Assembly: GCA_917880885.1 (NCBI GenBank)
Contig: OU862927.1
Location: 19,485,450 to 19,549,449, forward strand
Direction of reading: 5' to 3'
DNA length: 64,000 nucleotides
Source: Limnephilus marmoratus
Taxonomy: Eukaryota > Arthropoda > Insecta > Trichoptera > Limnephilidae
The position numbers and the translations under genes are program-made. The first letter of the stretch is position 1. Every line of letters starts with the position of its first letter. Positions 41,879-52,878 of the stretch are shown here, in pieces. Below the pieces are notes generated by a model. It was not told the origin of the DNA, made no database searches, and was given only the letters and a program-made list of their open reading frames with translations.

Positions 41879-42014
41879 TTTATTAAAAGAAAATAACTTA
41901 GTTTACATCACTTTATTTTTATATTTTATACTATCAACATGTTTCGTGAACCATGTTCACTTCTTCAGGAATAAAAGTATACTAAAGTTAAAAAATTAAT
42001 TATAGATTACATAT
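41879..42014 (-). mobile_element. Hammerhead palindrome, left outer arm
   Basis: Inverted counterpart of 44275-44407. On the minus strand it holds CTGAAGA (41962-41968), one extra A, hairpin GTGAAC-ATG-GTTCAC, GAAA (41942-41945), helix ACA/TGT and a GTT-type triplet, with helix I formed by TTTTAT/ATAAAA across an internal loop. The arm is continued at 43859 after an L2 insertion. Confidence 0.75.
41922..41982 (-). ncRNA. Hammerhead-like ribozyme, left arm
   Basis: All core boxes are present (CUGAAGA, GAAA, UH-type site). It is sequence-identical to the right-arm copy over the core. A single extra A lies between the box and stem II. U at the cleavage position is allowed in the family but is usually slow. 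Confidence 0.55.
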
Positions 42015-43107
42015 TAAGAGACTAGAAGTAACATTTGGTTTACATTCTAACGTAAAAAAATGGCTGCAATCCTACCTATCCAATCGCTCACAAGCAGTGA
42101 AGGTTGGAAATAAACAGTCCAACTTCACAAAACTCTCTTCTGGGGTACCTCAGGGATCCGTTTTGGGTCCACTTCTCTTTATTCTCTTCACAAATGATGT
42201 GGCAAAAATTATCGAGTCATTTGGTCTCCTATCTCACTGTTATGCTGACGATCAGCAAGTCTACTTTTATTGCACACCAAATGAGATCACCAGCCTTAAA
42301 ATTCGCACAGCTCAGTGTCTGGAAGCTATCAGTCTCTGGATGTCCTCAAACAAACTAAAGTTGAATCCTTCAAAGACCGAGTTTTTGTGGGCAGCCACAA
42401 ATAGACGTCAACATTTAATAGACAACTTACCAATTACTGTTTCTGGCAATGACGTTATTTCGAAGACAACCGTCAAACTTTTGGGAGTTCATCTGGATTC
42501 AGATCTCTCGTTAAAAAGTCAGGTGAATAGGACCGTTAGCACGGGATTCTTTTACCTAAGACAACTCAAGTCAGTTCGTAGAAATCTTTCAACAGAAGCA
42601 ATTAAGCTTCTTGTTAACTCATATGTAGTGTCACGTCTTGATTACTGCAATGGCATCTATGCAAGTCTTCCTAGATGCCAAACTGATAAACTACAATCAG
42701 TGTTCAATGCCGCAGCACGACTTATCACTGGGGTACCCAAATTTTCGCACATTTCGGAACACCTCCGAAATCTTCACTGGCTGAAGTGTCCTGAAAGGAT
42801 TCAATACAAACTATGCTGGATAGTGTTTAAAGCTATCAATGAAATGGCTCCACCCTATATATCTGAATTGTGCATTCCTGAAAATATTGGTCTAAGACAG
42901 TCAACTCTTAGATCAGCATCGTCTTCTGCAATCGGAAGGTTAAAAGTACCTAAGCGAAATCCGAACACTAAGTTTGGTGATCGTGCATTCGGAGTATCTG
43001 GCCCGGAGGTTTGGAACAAACTTCCCATGGAGCTGAGATGCATAACCAACCCAGCGGAATTTAGATCCAAGCTAAAAACGCATCTTTTCAGACACTCATT
43101 TCCTTAA
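42014..43107 (+). pseudogene. L2-type LINE reverse transcriptase, 5'-truncated
   Basis: The frame is open without a start from 42014 (IKRLEVTFGLHSNVKKWLQS) through YLSNRSQAVKVGNKQSNF, GVPQGSVLGPLLFILFTNDV (42144), catalytic box HCYADDQQVYF (about 42238), MSSNKLKLNPSKTEFLW, LLGVHLDSDLSLKSQV, VVSRLDYCNGIYASLP, and ends KTHLFRHSFP-stop at 43107: 364 codons with no internal stop. The style is that of L2 clade proteins (SWMSSNKLKLNPSKTEF, DYCN). Endonuclease and the RT fingers are missing, so it is dead on arrival from truncation, but the rest looks young. Confidence 0.9.
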
Positions 43108-43858
43108 ATTCATCATTCTTTAATTGTGAATTTATAGATATATATAATAAGTGGGAGCCTAACTCCTTAATCTGTGTGTTGTGCGATGAATCATCTTAAT
43201 GTGGTACGACGATTCATTTTCATTAATTTAAGATAAGCTTGTGTATGTTCCTATAAATTCAGCTAAGATCATTTTTGCACCGATAATTCATTAAGATCAT
43301 TATTTCACCCGTGTTCTATAATAGTAATATTATATAAGAACTACCTCCTTCTTCTGGCGTTAATAACACTAAAAAATAGAATATAGTATGTATAAAATTT
43401 GTATGTACCTGTGTATAAAATTTATTAATCCTCAAACTGCTTCGACTAGCAGCAATAACTTATCTATGTTACGAGTTTGTAACTTATCTATGATACAGAA
43501 CTTGTTCGTTGTTTGGTTTTTAATGTTATCATTATCACTGACAACAATGGCAAATAAGTATTTTGAAATGTTGGTACTTGTGTTAGTTTAAAGTCTTTAA
43601 CTTTAAGTCACAGTTGTAAATACGTATGTCGTTAATCCACTAGTTTTAAGTCAACTATCATAACTCTTAGTCTTAAGTCACTAGCTATAAGTCTTAGATT
43701 AAGCCACTAGTTACAAGTCTAAGATATAAGTCACTAGATATAATTACAAATCTTAGTTATACCAATTTTATTACATATTTACTTGTACTGTACAGCGCCC
43801 TTGAGGTGATTTCTCACAAAAACGGCGCTATATAAATTAGCCAAATATTATTATTATT
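43108..43858 (+). repeat. L2-type LINE 3' UTR and ATT tail
   Basis: 750 bp of UTR, including a run of AAGTC(TT/AC)TAAG-like tandem motifs at 43600-43740, ending with GCGCCCTTGAGGTGATTTCT, ACGGCGCTATATAAATTAGC and (ATT)n. The same end occurs at 5497-5575. ATAT at 42011-42014 and 43859-43862 is consistent with a target duplication. Confidence 0.85.
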
Positions 43859-44407
43859 ATATGGAGAGAAGAAATTGAAGGAGGGGGAAGGGTTGACAAT
43901 GGTGGGAGTTTCGAAAAAATTGGGGATTACCAAGCTATTAGAAAGGCCGGTTAAGTGGGAAGATATTTAAAACAGGATTAACAAAAAATTTTTGCTTATT
44001 AATTATGTCAGCTTTGGAATTTACATTTTTTCTTATTTCTAAAATTTCTACATACAGGATATAAAACATCGCAAATCAATAATTTAGAAATTTTAGAAAT
44101 AAGAAAAAATGTAAATTCCAAAGCTGACATAATTAATAAGCAAAAAATTTTTGTTAACCCTGTTTTAAATATCTTCCCACTTAACCGGCCTTTCTAATAG
44201 CTTGGTAATCCCCAATTTTTTCGAAACTCCCACCATTGTCAACCCTTCCCCCTCCTTCAATTTCTTCTCTCCATATGTAATCTATAATTAATTTTTTAAC
44301 TTTAGTATACTTTTATTCCTGAAGAAGTGAACATGGTTCACGAAACATGTTGATAGTATAAAATATAAAAATAAAGTGATGTAAACTAAGTTATTTTCTT
44401 TTAATAA
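43859..44407 (+). mobile_element. Hammerhead palindrome, inner arms and right outer arm
   Basis: 43861-44049 and 44086-44274 are an almost perfect inverted repeat around a 36-bp centre (blocks TGGAGAGAAGAAATTGAAGG and TTGGGGATTACCAAGCTATT). It continues into the right outer arm 44275-44407, the inverse of 41879-42014. With the L2 element removed, the parent is a ~680-bp palindrome with two outward-facing hammerhead-like motifs. Confidence 0.85.
44303..44362 (+). ncRNA. Hammerhead-like ribozyme, right arm
   Basis: CTGAAGA (44319-44325), extra A, GTGAAC-ATG-GTTCAC, GAAA (44342-44345), ACA/TGT helix, GTT. TTTTATTC upstream pairs with GA...ATAAAA downstream around an internal bulge. Confidence 0.6.
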
Positions 44408-45199
44408 ATAAATAATGACATCACAAAGTAACAACCTTTTAGAAGAAGTTTTCTTCGAAAAATTAACTTAAATACAAGTTTTACTCTTAATGTTATTCTT
44501 GAAGATAATATCTATACAGCAATAATCCGAAATTCCCTCGATAGAAAAAAATCGCAAAAAATGCTCCGAAAATTATTATAAACACTATATTTTATAATTT
44601 ATTTTACAAGTAATATCCATGAAAAAAATCACAGTGTTTCATTAAATGCTAATTTAGACAGTTCCCACGAGATTTTTGTTCTATTTTAAACAAGTTTTTA
44701 ATATTAGCGCGCTCTCTCTAACATTCGTATTTACATATCTCTCCATCTTCATCTTTTTGAGCTTTAAGGTTCATGGAAGCATTGTTTTCATAATTTCTCA
44801 TGTGATCTTTCTAAAAAAATTTCTGAACTTTTTCTATATTTTATTTATATACATAGAACAATGGGGGTTCCACACTGTTGAAGCGTATTCTACGTGGCTT
44901 CTGACGTAGGATACATAGAGAATCTTAAATGATTGTGAATTTTTGAAAACTACAATTACCGATACAAAATATTCTGCCTGTACGCCTTGCACAATCTAGC
45001 AATGGAAAAAATACCACAACCCAACTAGCTAGAGAAAACAATTTACCCTTAAATAATGCCTGATAAATTAAACCAATTAATAAACAATTTCAAGTATCCC
45101 GCAGGCCACAGCAAGTGCTCTACTGCTGTGATGCTAGTTAAAAGACCCGAGCAATGGGGGATAATTGGTCAATTATTATGTTTTAATAAAACGATGGCG
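44408..45199. other. No recognised feature
   Basis: A+T-rich; ORFs here lack motifs. The right end is the target DNA of the hAT element. Confidence 0.35.
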
Positions 45200-45207
45200 A
45201 TCATAGA

Positions 45208-46414
45208 CAGGGCCGGATCTACGAAATCTAGCGCCCTGTGCAGTAGGTACCGATGGCGCCCCCCCCCCCCTACATTTTTATTTTGATTAAAAATTCGTTT
45301 ACCCCAATTTTTTATTTTTTTATTTAATTTTTTTTTTTACACTAATTTATCAAATAAAATCAAGACATATAAAGGGTGTAACCCTATCTAAAGTTTTCGA
45401 ATAAATAAGCCACGATCTATGTAATTCTTCTCCATTAGGCAGTTTCTTGTAATAATACTCAGTATTAAATTTACGCTTGTTCGTAATAGGAAAATCAAAA
45501 CCTTTCAATTGTACAGGACCTTCCTGAACTAATAAACTAATGGAATTTTGAGTTTTGAAACGAGTTTTTTTATGTCATTATGCTCTTTAATTCTAAGTTT
45601 TAGATTCTGCGAGCCTGAAAGTTTTTTTTAATTATTGTTCTATTCATTGTAATCCACAATCCACAACCTCTAACAACCAATAGAAATTTAGTTATTAATT
45701 AAAAAATCTAATAATATAACCTCAAATTTGTACCTTGCATTTCCATTTCCCCTGTGTTCTGTGTTGAGCGAACAAACACGAACGTATCTATGGTATCAAC
45801 GGCTTACGAAAGATGCTTACACTGATTATTACTGACTGTAAAATAACAAATCTAATAGAAATTAATTATAGGTACATTTAACGAACTTCAACTGTCAAAT
45901 CAATGATGAAACTGTTAACAAGTTGCAACCTTGCAAACCGTGCGATGTTTATGCTAATGAAATTTTGAATTTACTGAAGATTTCATAAGAAAATGGTCTT
46001 TAAGTCCCTTCTCCTAGAGATTTAAATCGTACAAAAGCATTTTGAAAGGCGCCGTCTGTTTGTTTGTTCTCTTGAATAAAAGTACGGCGCTGTGATTGGT
46101 TAATGAATTTGGATCGCACTCATTCGTCGTAAAAGACGGTAAAAGATATATGGAAAAATAGATCTTACGTTTAAACTAAATATATGGAATTTGTAAAAAA
46201 ATTCTGTAACTGACTATAAATTCGTAAATCGTTGAATTTCGTTGAATTCAAACCAGATGCGTGCGCAGTCTGTATCTTTGGAAAGTGTTGCTAGAGCGTA
46301 ATAATTATTTCGTACTATGGGTAATTTTTAAACGATTCAGGGAATATTATAACAAATTCGGAGTTGGCGCCAGGTTTTTTGCACGTTTTTGAACGTATGG
46401 CAGATCCGGCGCTG
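45208..46414. mobile_element. hAT-type element with perfect 8-bp TSD (1207 bp)
   Basis: Ends CAGGGCCGGATCT (45208) and AGATCCGGCGCTG (ending 46414) are near-perfect inverted repeats. They are flanked by ATCATAGA on both sides (45200-45207, 46415-46422), the 8-bp duplication expected of hAT transposition. The interior has a C run near 45258 and no transposase, so it is non-autonomous. The target can be read as one unbroken sequence across the site. Confidence 0.92.
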
Positions 46415-46422
46415 ATCATAGA

Positions 46423-46666
46423 TTGGCTTCCGCCCCTTGATAGTCTACGCGAGCGAGACGATGACTTAATTACCACCTCCTATCTATCGACAGTTGAGCA
46501 CTACACGCTACTTAAAATGTATCGATGCTGCTTCCTTATAATCTGTAATATGAGGACATGGAATACTGTGATGACAGTGATAATTAAGTTGCCACTTAAT
46601 AATATACTCGCGCATATGTCGAAAAACTATAAGGAGCATGTAATGATAGAAAGAATTCATAATAGA
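46423..46666. other. Target DNA of the hAT insertion, no gene recognised
   Basis: Continues the sequence left of 45200. Not identified; the 110-residue ORF that runs out of the hAT end is fortuitous. Confidence 0.4.
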
Positions 46667-47354
46667 GAACTTCAGTCTAATTTTTTTAATGAATAATGAC
46701 CTTCTAACTTAAATAACTGCATTTTTATTTTTATTTTTAGAGTTAAAGTTAATAGTTAAAATATTTGTCAAAGTTTTAATTTTTCAAGATCCCTCGAAAA
46801 CCACCGTATTTATGGTGAATTGTGTGACGTCATCACTCCTGAAAAATTACTATAGGATTGGGCAATCAGCTGATTAACTGCCGCCATTTTGAATTCCGTT
46901 GTTCGAAGAATTCTCCCTAGAAATAGCATTACTATTTATTTTGTGCAGTAGTTTTTTCAATATTTTCAATAATAGAGATAAACTATTAAGAGTTACATTT
47001 ATATTTGAAACATTATTTAGGTCTAAATAATGTTTCAATAAAAACAACAACTAAATCTCTATAAACAGTACGTAAATAAACGAATATATTAATACGATGG
47101 CTTGTGTCATATCATACATTCCCATACAATCACTTTGCGGTGACGTCACGACACGTCGAACAGTGACATCACCACTAAAATTTCAATAATGCCAACTTGA
47201 CGGCGTATTTTTACGACCCGATTAAAAATGGACTTTTAATATTTTTTTAAAAACTCTGCGTTTAATATTATTAAATAAAACTTAATTCAGAATCCGCGTT
47301 TATTGGTCTATATGAACATATTTTTTAAAGCCATAATATTTTTTACTGGAGTTC
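46667..47354 (-). mobile_element. MITE family B, copy 2 (688 bp)
   Basis: Ends GAACTTCAGT and ACTGGAGTTC. It is inverted relative to 25759-26446 with the same length. Conserved blocks include GATTGGGCAATCAGCTGATT (46857) and ACTAAATCTCTATAAACAGT. Confidence 0.85.
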
Positions 47355-47457
47355 CTCATTATGTAGAAAATAACTGGTAGAATATATAGGATGGACAAGT
47401 AGGTAGATGGCTTTGAAGAGGATAACCAATTTAAAACGTGAACTTGTGGTCAGTACC

Positions 47458-47507
47458 AATTTGGGAGGCGGTATGGGTCGCCACTCCGGGAACCATTTAT
47501 TGAATTT
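47458..47507 (+). mobile_element. SINE-like S1, 5' fragment
   Basis: AATTTGGGAGGCGGTATGGG and GGGAACCATTTATTGAAT only; the rest is absent. It shows the S1 5' boundary repeated exactly. Confidence 0.6.
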
Positions 47508-47689
47508 TTTATTATATTTATTCATTTTTATTTTTGTCATTTGTACATTTAAGTTTATAAATTTCTAATTAATTATAATATTTCAAATTGCAAACTAAAT
47601 TTTATGTAGTTTTACGTAGCTCCTACAACTTGAACTTTCCAATTCGCGTGGACTTTAAAGTTTCTGGTAGCGTGTTATATATTTTTATT

Positions 47690-48300
47690 TTATTTATTTT
47701 ATTTATTGCTTCTTCACAATTTATATACATATATTTTTAGCATGTAATTATTAACCCCACTAGGGTTCGCCTGTATCGGGGTTAATAATTTCACAATTTA
47801 ATAAAAATAACACACGCAAATATCGGTCATGCAAAACAGTTAAGTAAAAGCAAAATAATAAAATTTAAAAATAAAATGATAAACAGAGAAAATAATAAGT
47901 GATAAAAATATATGAATTAAAAACAAAGTGTTAAGAGATCAGACAAAATGTTATCATTCATTATATCATTAGTTCATACCATTTTCAACAATAGATAAAA
48001 TTAAAAAAATATATGTCCTTAGGTTTTTTTTTAAATACCTATGTGTAAAAAAATAAAAAATGAAAAAAACAAAGATTTATAAGCGATTACATTAGAGCGA
48101 ATCTTTCTTATGAAATATTAAAGTGACTATCAAATAATTATGAAATAAATATGAAAGAAACCGTTTTGATCACAACATTATTGTTTTCATTCCATTTAAG
48201 TGCCCGTTTTCATTAAAATATGATTGTTTTTTATAGTGTAAGTGACATCTTAGAAATGCCATCCGTGTGATCTTTTAGTGTTGACAAAGTTATGGGATAC
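47690..48300 (-). repeat. LINE 3' UTR, minus strand
   Basis: TTTATTTATTTTATTTATTG at about 47690 is the tail. A perfect 12-bp stem ATTATTAACCCC/GGGGTTAATAAT (47747-47758, 47778-47789) follows. UTR-like A+T-rich DNA extends to about 48.3 kb, where the next element ends. No coding remains. Confidence 0.6.
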
Positions 48301-48304
48301 GATA

Positions 48305-48693
48305 ACCCCTATATATTTATTTATTTATTGTTTCTTTACCTTTTTAATTTAGGTGTTATTGTTTAAATTGAAATTTTGAACTTCATTTTGACTTGAAATT
48401 AACAATTTTATAGAGTACACAAAATAATATAGGTGTTGAAAGACAATATTGTTACAATAATATTTCTCACAGAAATGGGCCTCTACTGCACTATAGGAAC
48501 AAATACATTATAACGTAAAACATGTAGAGTGACCATATGTTGAAATTATATTTGAAATAACTTTTTTTTTGCAAGTTGTATAATCTATAATATTTAAAAT
48601 GAGGTTCGGTTAGAAAATTAATGGTAAATTAAGAAGAACATAAAAAATAATATATTAACAGTAAATATACTGTAATAAATTATCAATATGCTA
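48305..48693 (-). repeat. 3' UTR of the near-complete LINE
   Basis: From the RT stop at 48694 to the ATTTATTTATTTATTG tail at 48320-48335. GACAATATTGTTACAATAAT and AGTGACCATATG-like blocks recur in a related tail at 63065-63360. Confidence 0.7.
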
Positions 48694-50279
48694 TTAATTT
48701 AGAAATGACAATGTAGAAAAAATCAATTGGCAATCCTCGGCTAATACGAATAATTTAACCATCTTTTTAAAAGTGCACAAGGAATTAGATGACTTAATAT
48801 GTTCTGGAAGGCTATTAAATATGAGTGGAGCCTGATAGAAGTAATTTCTTTGACCAAAAGAAGATTTAGTTTGAATTGCCACAAAGTTAAGACCAGACCC
48901 AATTCTAGTAGTACGAATTTGCTGAGTTCTTTCTGCAATATTAATATTATTAAAAAATTTACAAAGTGTTTGTGTAATATACAACTGTTTTACATTCATA
49001 ACATTACATTCCTTATAAAGTAAATGAGTTGGATATCTAAATTTTTTCTTGAACATAACTTTAAGGATCAGTTTTTGGGCAATGTTAAGTGGTTCTATGT
49101 AAGTCTTTTGGCAAGATCCCCAGCACACTATATTATAAGAAAGTAGAGACTGGATTATTGCAAAATAAACCGTCTTCAATTTTTCCTTGTCTAGTATATG
49201 TCTAAGTTCTTTAAAGATATAGGTAAGTCTCCTAGTATTATTTACCAACATATTAACATGATCGTTCCATCTTAAAAATTTATCTATTTTTACGCCAAGG
49301 TATTTGATGCTGACTACATTTTCTAAAGGGTTGCAGTTACAGGTTTGCAAACAATTGTGTATTATTAAATTATGAGTGGCGGAAGGTTGACTTTTACTTG
49401 AAATGCTAAAAGTGATATATTTGGTTTTTTGTAAGTTTAAAGTTAAAATACTATTATTTAACCATCTATTTACCACTCTTAAACCTGTATTATATTTGTT
49501 AAATGTTTCATCCCAAGTTTTACCCTCAAATATTAAGGTAGTATCATCTGCAAAACTAACTATGTTACCAGGAATATTCAGATTACATAAATCATTTATA
49601 TATATTAGAAACAATATTGGCCCAAGCACACTACCTTGCGGGACTCCAAAGGAGATTGATTTACCATTGCTTAATATTTTATTTATCTCTACTTGCTGCG
49701 TTCTATCACTAAGATAAGATCTGAACCAACCCATTGCTGTACTATCAATGCCTAGAGATGATAATTTTTTAAGGAGCAATTCATGGGAAACTGTATCAAA
49801 TGCTTTTGATAAGTCCAAAAACACCGCTAAAGCTTTGTTGCCATAATCCAGCGCGCTTATAACTTTGGTCAGTACCTTCAATACAGCATCACTTGTACCT
49901 TTATTCTCTCTGAAACCGAATTGATTGTCGGAGAGTATTTTGTGCTTTTCTAAGAATTTAACTAATCTTGACTTTACCAATCTCTCTATTACTTTTGAGA
50001 GAGTATTGAGCAAGGATATGGGTCGATAATTGTTAACATCTAGCTGATCTCCACCTTTGAAAAGAGGTATAACCTTAGCAATCTTACAATGAGAGGGAAA
50101 CACGCCATTTTTAAAACTAATGTTAACAATATGTGATATGGGACCAGCCAATACAGAAACGTTTTGTTTATACACCATTGTACTTAAGCCATCAATACCA
50201 CAGGAAAAAGACATTTTTAATTCACGTATCACTTTTGTAACTTCATAAATGTTAGTAGATTTAAATTCAAATGTGTCTC
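48694..50279 (-). pseudogene. LINE ORF2, reverse transcriptase part
   Basis: Open from the frameshift near 50279 to 48694; the first in-frame Met is at 50232 (512 residues), but the true frame continues from the endonuclease ORF. By residue from that Met: CGIDG 11-15, NYRPISLL 68-75, QFGFREN 104-110, FLDLSKAFD 138-146 (first catalytic Asp), GVPQGSVLGP 196-205, FADDT 227-231 (catalytic pair), LGVKID block, and C-terminal TKSSFGQRNYFYQAP. Every conserved RT block is present. The clade is CR1/jockey-superfamily, probably Crack/Daphne-like. Only the upstream one-base shift visibly breaks it. Confidence 0.9.
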
Positions 50280-51662
50280 CTGGGTACTAGGTATAAAATT
50301 GTTTACAAGACACTTTTCGGTAGTTTTGTTTGCGCTGCACAAATTTTTGGCGAATCTAGGACCAATATCGCTGAAAAAGTTATTTACGTGATTAGTGATT
50401 ATATTTGGATCCTCCTCGATTGAGATAATATTGTTATTGATTTTTAATTTTTTTATAGACAATTGTTCCTTTCGTATATTTACAGCCTCCTTTATAATCT
50501 TCCACTGTTGTTTGGTATTTCCATTGACGTTATCCAATTTTCTTCTGTAATATGCTTGTTTTGTATATTTTATAATTTTTGTACACCAGTTTCTATATCT
50601 TTTGTAATAATTCAGCAATTGAATATTATTTAACTCTTCTCGACATTTGTAGTGCAATTTGTCACGGGTTCTGAGGCATTTAATAATTCCATCATTTATC
50701 CAAGGTTTTAAGTACTTCATGTTATGTTTTTCACTTTGTACAGACGAACAATTTTTCATGTGCATTTTTAAACACTTTATAAAATTTTCAGCAGCTGAAT
50801 TAACATCTTGAGATGATAGGACTGACTGCCATGATTCCTCCTTTAATCTGTCCTTCAAAAGATTGTTATCTATGACGGTTTTGATTTTCACATTATCCTT
50901 TGCTATTTTCTTTAGTGTAAAGCTCATAAATCTCAGCAATATCACATTGTGATCTGTTATGTCAGTAGTGAAGACAGCTCCTTGTGGTTCGAATTTAGAT
51001 TTCACCATAATGTGATCGATGCAGGTTGAACTGGTCGAAGAAACTCTTGTAGGTGAATTTATGATTGGTTTCAGACCATGAAAAGCCATAAGTGAGAGGT
51101 ATTTCTGAGTTTTCATATCGCTCAAATCCAAAGTATTGATATTTATATCCCCACATAAAATGATTTCCTTATTTTGGATAGATGTAGAGTCAAGCAGTTC
51201 GCTCAGTGATTCAAGGAAATGATCTATTTGAGCCTGGGATGGAGATCTATACACAGCTATTACACACAAGGTACTCGATATCTGCATGCTTAGGCAGTTT
51301 GCGCCAGGGAGAACAACTTCATCAACGGTCGCGTGAACATTTTGTTTTATATAGGCAACTACACCATCGTTCTGCAAACAGTTTTTATTTGTGTTGTAAG
51401 CAGTGTATCCAGGGATGTTGGGTATATTGGTATTTTTTTTTAGCCAAGCTTCTGTAAACACTAGTACCTCAGGACGGTGTTCAATCCCATCCAGCATAGT
51501 TACGGTTTCATCAAAGTTTTTATTTAAACTTCTAACGTTGAAACAAAGTAACGAAAACTTGGAATGTTTTAAAAAATTTTTGCAAGTTGATAAATCTTTA
51601 ATAATTAAATTAGGTTCTGTGATGTCACTTAAATCAACGCATTTTCCTAAATCGAAATCCAT
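50229..51662 (-). pseudogene. LINE ORF2, AP-type endonuclease part
   Basis: 477 codons. The APE-like endonuclease makes the nick for target-primed reverse transcription. Visible motifs: CFNVRSLN (Asn42), FTEAWL (Glu71), VYRSP (138-141), GDININ (Asp172), CIDHIMV (214-220) and TTDITDHNVIL (Asp/His near 237-238), the full catalytic set. The linker to the RT then runs out of frame near 50279: after PSTQET the sequence continues meaningfully only in the -1/+1 frame of the RT, so a single-base loss separates the two halves. The start MDFDLGKC lies about 50 bp after the ORF1 stop. Confidence 0.9.
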
Positions 51663-51705
51663 TTTTAGTGATGTAAATATTTTCGGTGCCTTTATTAATC
51701 AAATT

Positions 51706-52485
51706 CTATAATAATCTATTGAGGTCGTCTTCATGTTTTATTTCCTTGATTTTTTTGCCATCATCTTCTTTCATTAGAACCGAACCATTTTTATACCAAA
51801 TGTATTTATATTTTAATTCTTTTCCCTTTGTTTTAGCTTTCCAAAGTAGCTCTTTAAAATAAGGAGTTAGTGATTCTCCTAGGAATATCATGTTTTCACG
51901 GTTCGAAATCACCTTCTTATTTGCCAATAATTTTAATCTACATTCTGGATTTCTAATTTTTTTCGGATGTCCTGATCTTCTGTCATATTGCCTTATTGCC
52001 GAGGTAATATCATCTGAACTTATTTTAATATTAGCACTTTCAATTAGTTTGATAGCGGTTATTTTGGGATTTTCATTAGTTTTTTCCTCAATTCCTGTAA
52101 TTTCAATTTGGTCATCAAGGTTGGACTGTTCTAAGTAAGCCAGTCTAGTTTCCAGTTGCTTAATGTTTTTACTTTTATTTTCCAAATCAGTTTTTAAATT
52201 TTCTACTTCGCCTTTAACATGATTTATGGAGTCTAAGCGAGAAATGATGTCGTCATATTTTTGACTAATAAATTCCGTTGTTTTTTGAAACTCCAACATT
52301 TTTTTGTCAATGTTTTCGAGAATTTGAGTTTTTATTTTCTCCAGTTTTGAATCTACGTACGATGCAAATTTTGAAAAAACATCTTCTTCTGGGTTAAAGT
52401 CATCAGGTACAGTATTCATTTTGTTTTTGGATCTTGTGTTCAAATTATCTTGTTGTTGGGTACCGGTTTTTTTGCTCGAACTCAT
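51706..52485 (-). CDS. LINE ORF1, coiled-coil nucleic-acid-binding protein
   Basis: Best start is ATG at 52485 (MSSSKKTGTQQ, 259 residues). The longer frame to 52605 is probably 5' UTR. The first third is charged; a coiled coil follows (SKFASYVDSKLEKIKTQILE to KQLETRLAYLEQSN), then a basic RRM-like C-terminal region (ITGIEEKTNENPK, KLLANKKVISNRENMIFLGE, WYKNGSVLMKEDDGK). The layout resembles the ORF1 chaperone of L1-type and some CR1-type LINEs. No zinc knuckles, PHD or esterase motif. Intact as read. Followed at 44 bp by ORF2. Confidence 0.85.
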   Translation of the reverse strand: MSSSKKTGTQQQDNLNTRSKNKMNTVPDDFNPEEDVFSKFASYVDSKLEKIKTQILENIDKKMLEFQKTTEFISQKYDDIISRLDSINHVKGEVENLKTDLENKSKNIKQLETRLAYLEQSNLDDQIEITGIEEKTNENPKITAIKLIESANIKISSDDITSAIRQYDRRSGHPKKIRNPECRLKLLANKKVISNRENMIFLGESLTPYFKELLWKAKTKGKELKYKYIWYKNGSVLMKEDDGKKIKEIKHEDDLNRLL

Positions 52486-52640
52486 GGTCACTCTAGTAGT
52501 AGACTGTATCTCGGCAAAACAGCACAATGCACAAGAGCGGTCTGAGACAGTGAAGCAAGCAAGCTGTATGGTCAGTGTAGAAAAGATGGCGATGATGTTG
52601 GCCAATCACAAGAGCTCTCCTTAGCTTCGAATATATTTCA
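52486..52640 (-). other. 5' UTR of the near-complete LINE
   Basis: 155 bp upstream of ORF1, with more G+C than the flanks (GCTTGCTTCACTGTCTCAGA, CATCGCCATCTTTTCTACAC on the minus strand). The exact 5' boundary is not defined; no target duplication found. Confidence 0.5.
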
Positions 52641-52878
52641 ATTTCACTGTCACTATTTTCCGATATTATTATTTATTAATCACTTAAATACTCCTGTTTC
52701 AAAGTACAGAATTCATATCACTATTAATGCAGTAAACACTTGTATGTATCTTGTAACTGTTTCGGATTGTATTATTTACTAATAAACACAATTATTCGAA
52801 ATTTGTAATGGATCACTATTACTGTGTGTTATTTTGATTCGGTAGGTAGACTGTATACTTCATCACTTCATAACTTCA
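52641..52878. other. Spacer, perhaps 3' UTR of the next fragment
   Basis: A+T-rich DNA between two minus-strand LINE sequences. No feature of its own. Confidence 0.35.

Noticed and set aside
52486..52605. Extension of LINE ORF1 by 40 residues upstream
   Set aside because: Composition (Cys/Ala-rich) differs from the charged ORF1 start and it lies in the probable 5' UTR; ATG at 52485 is preferred.
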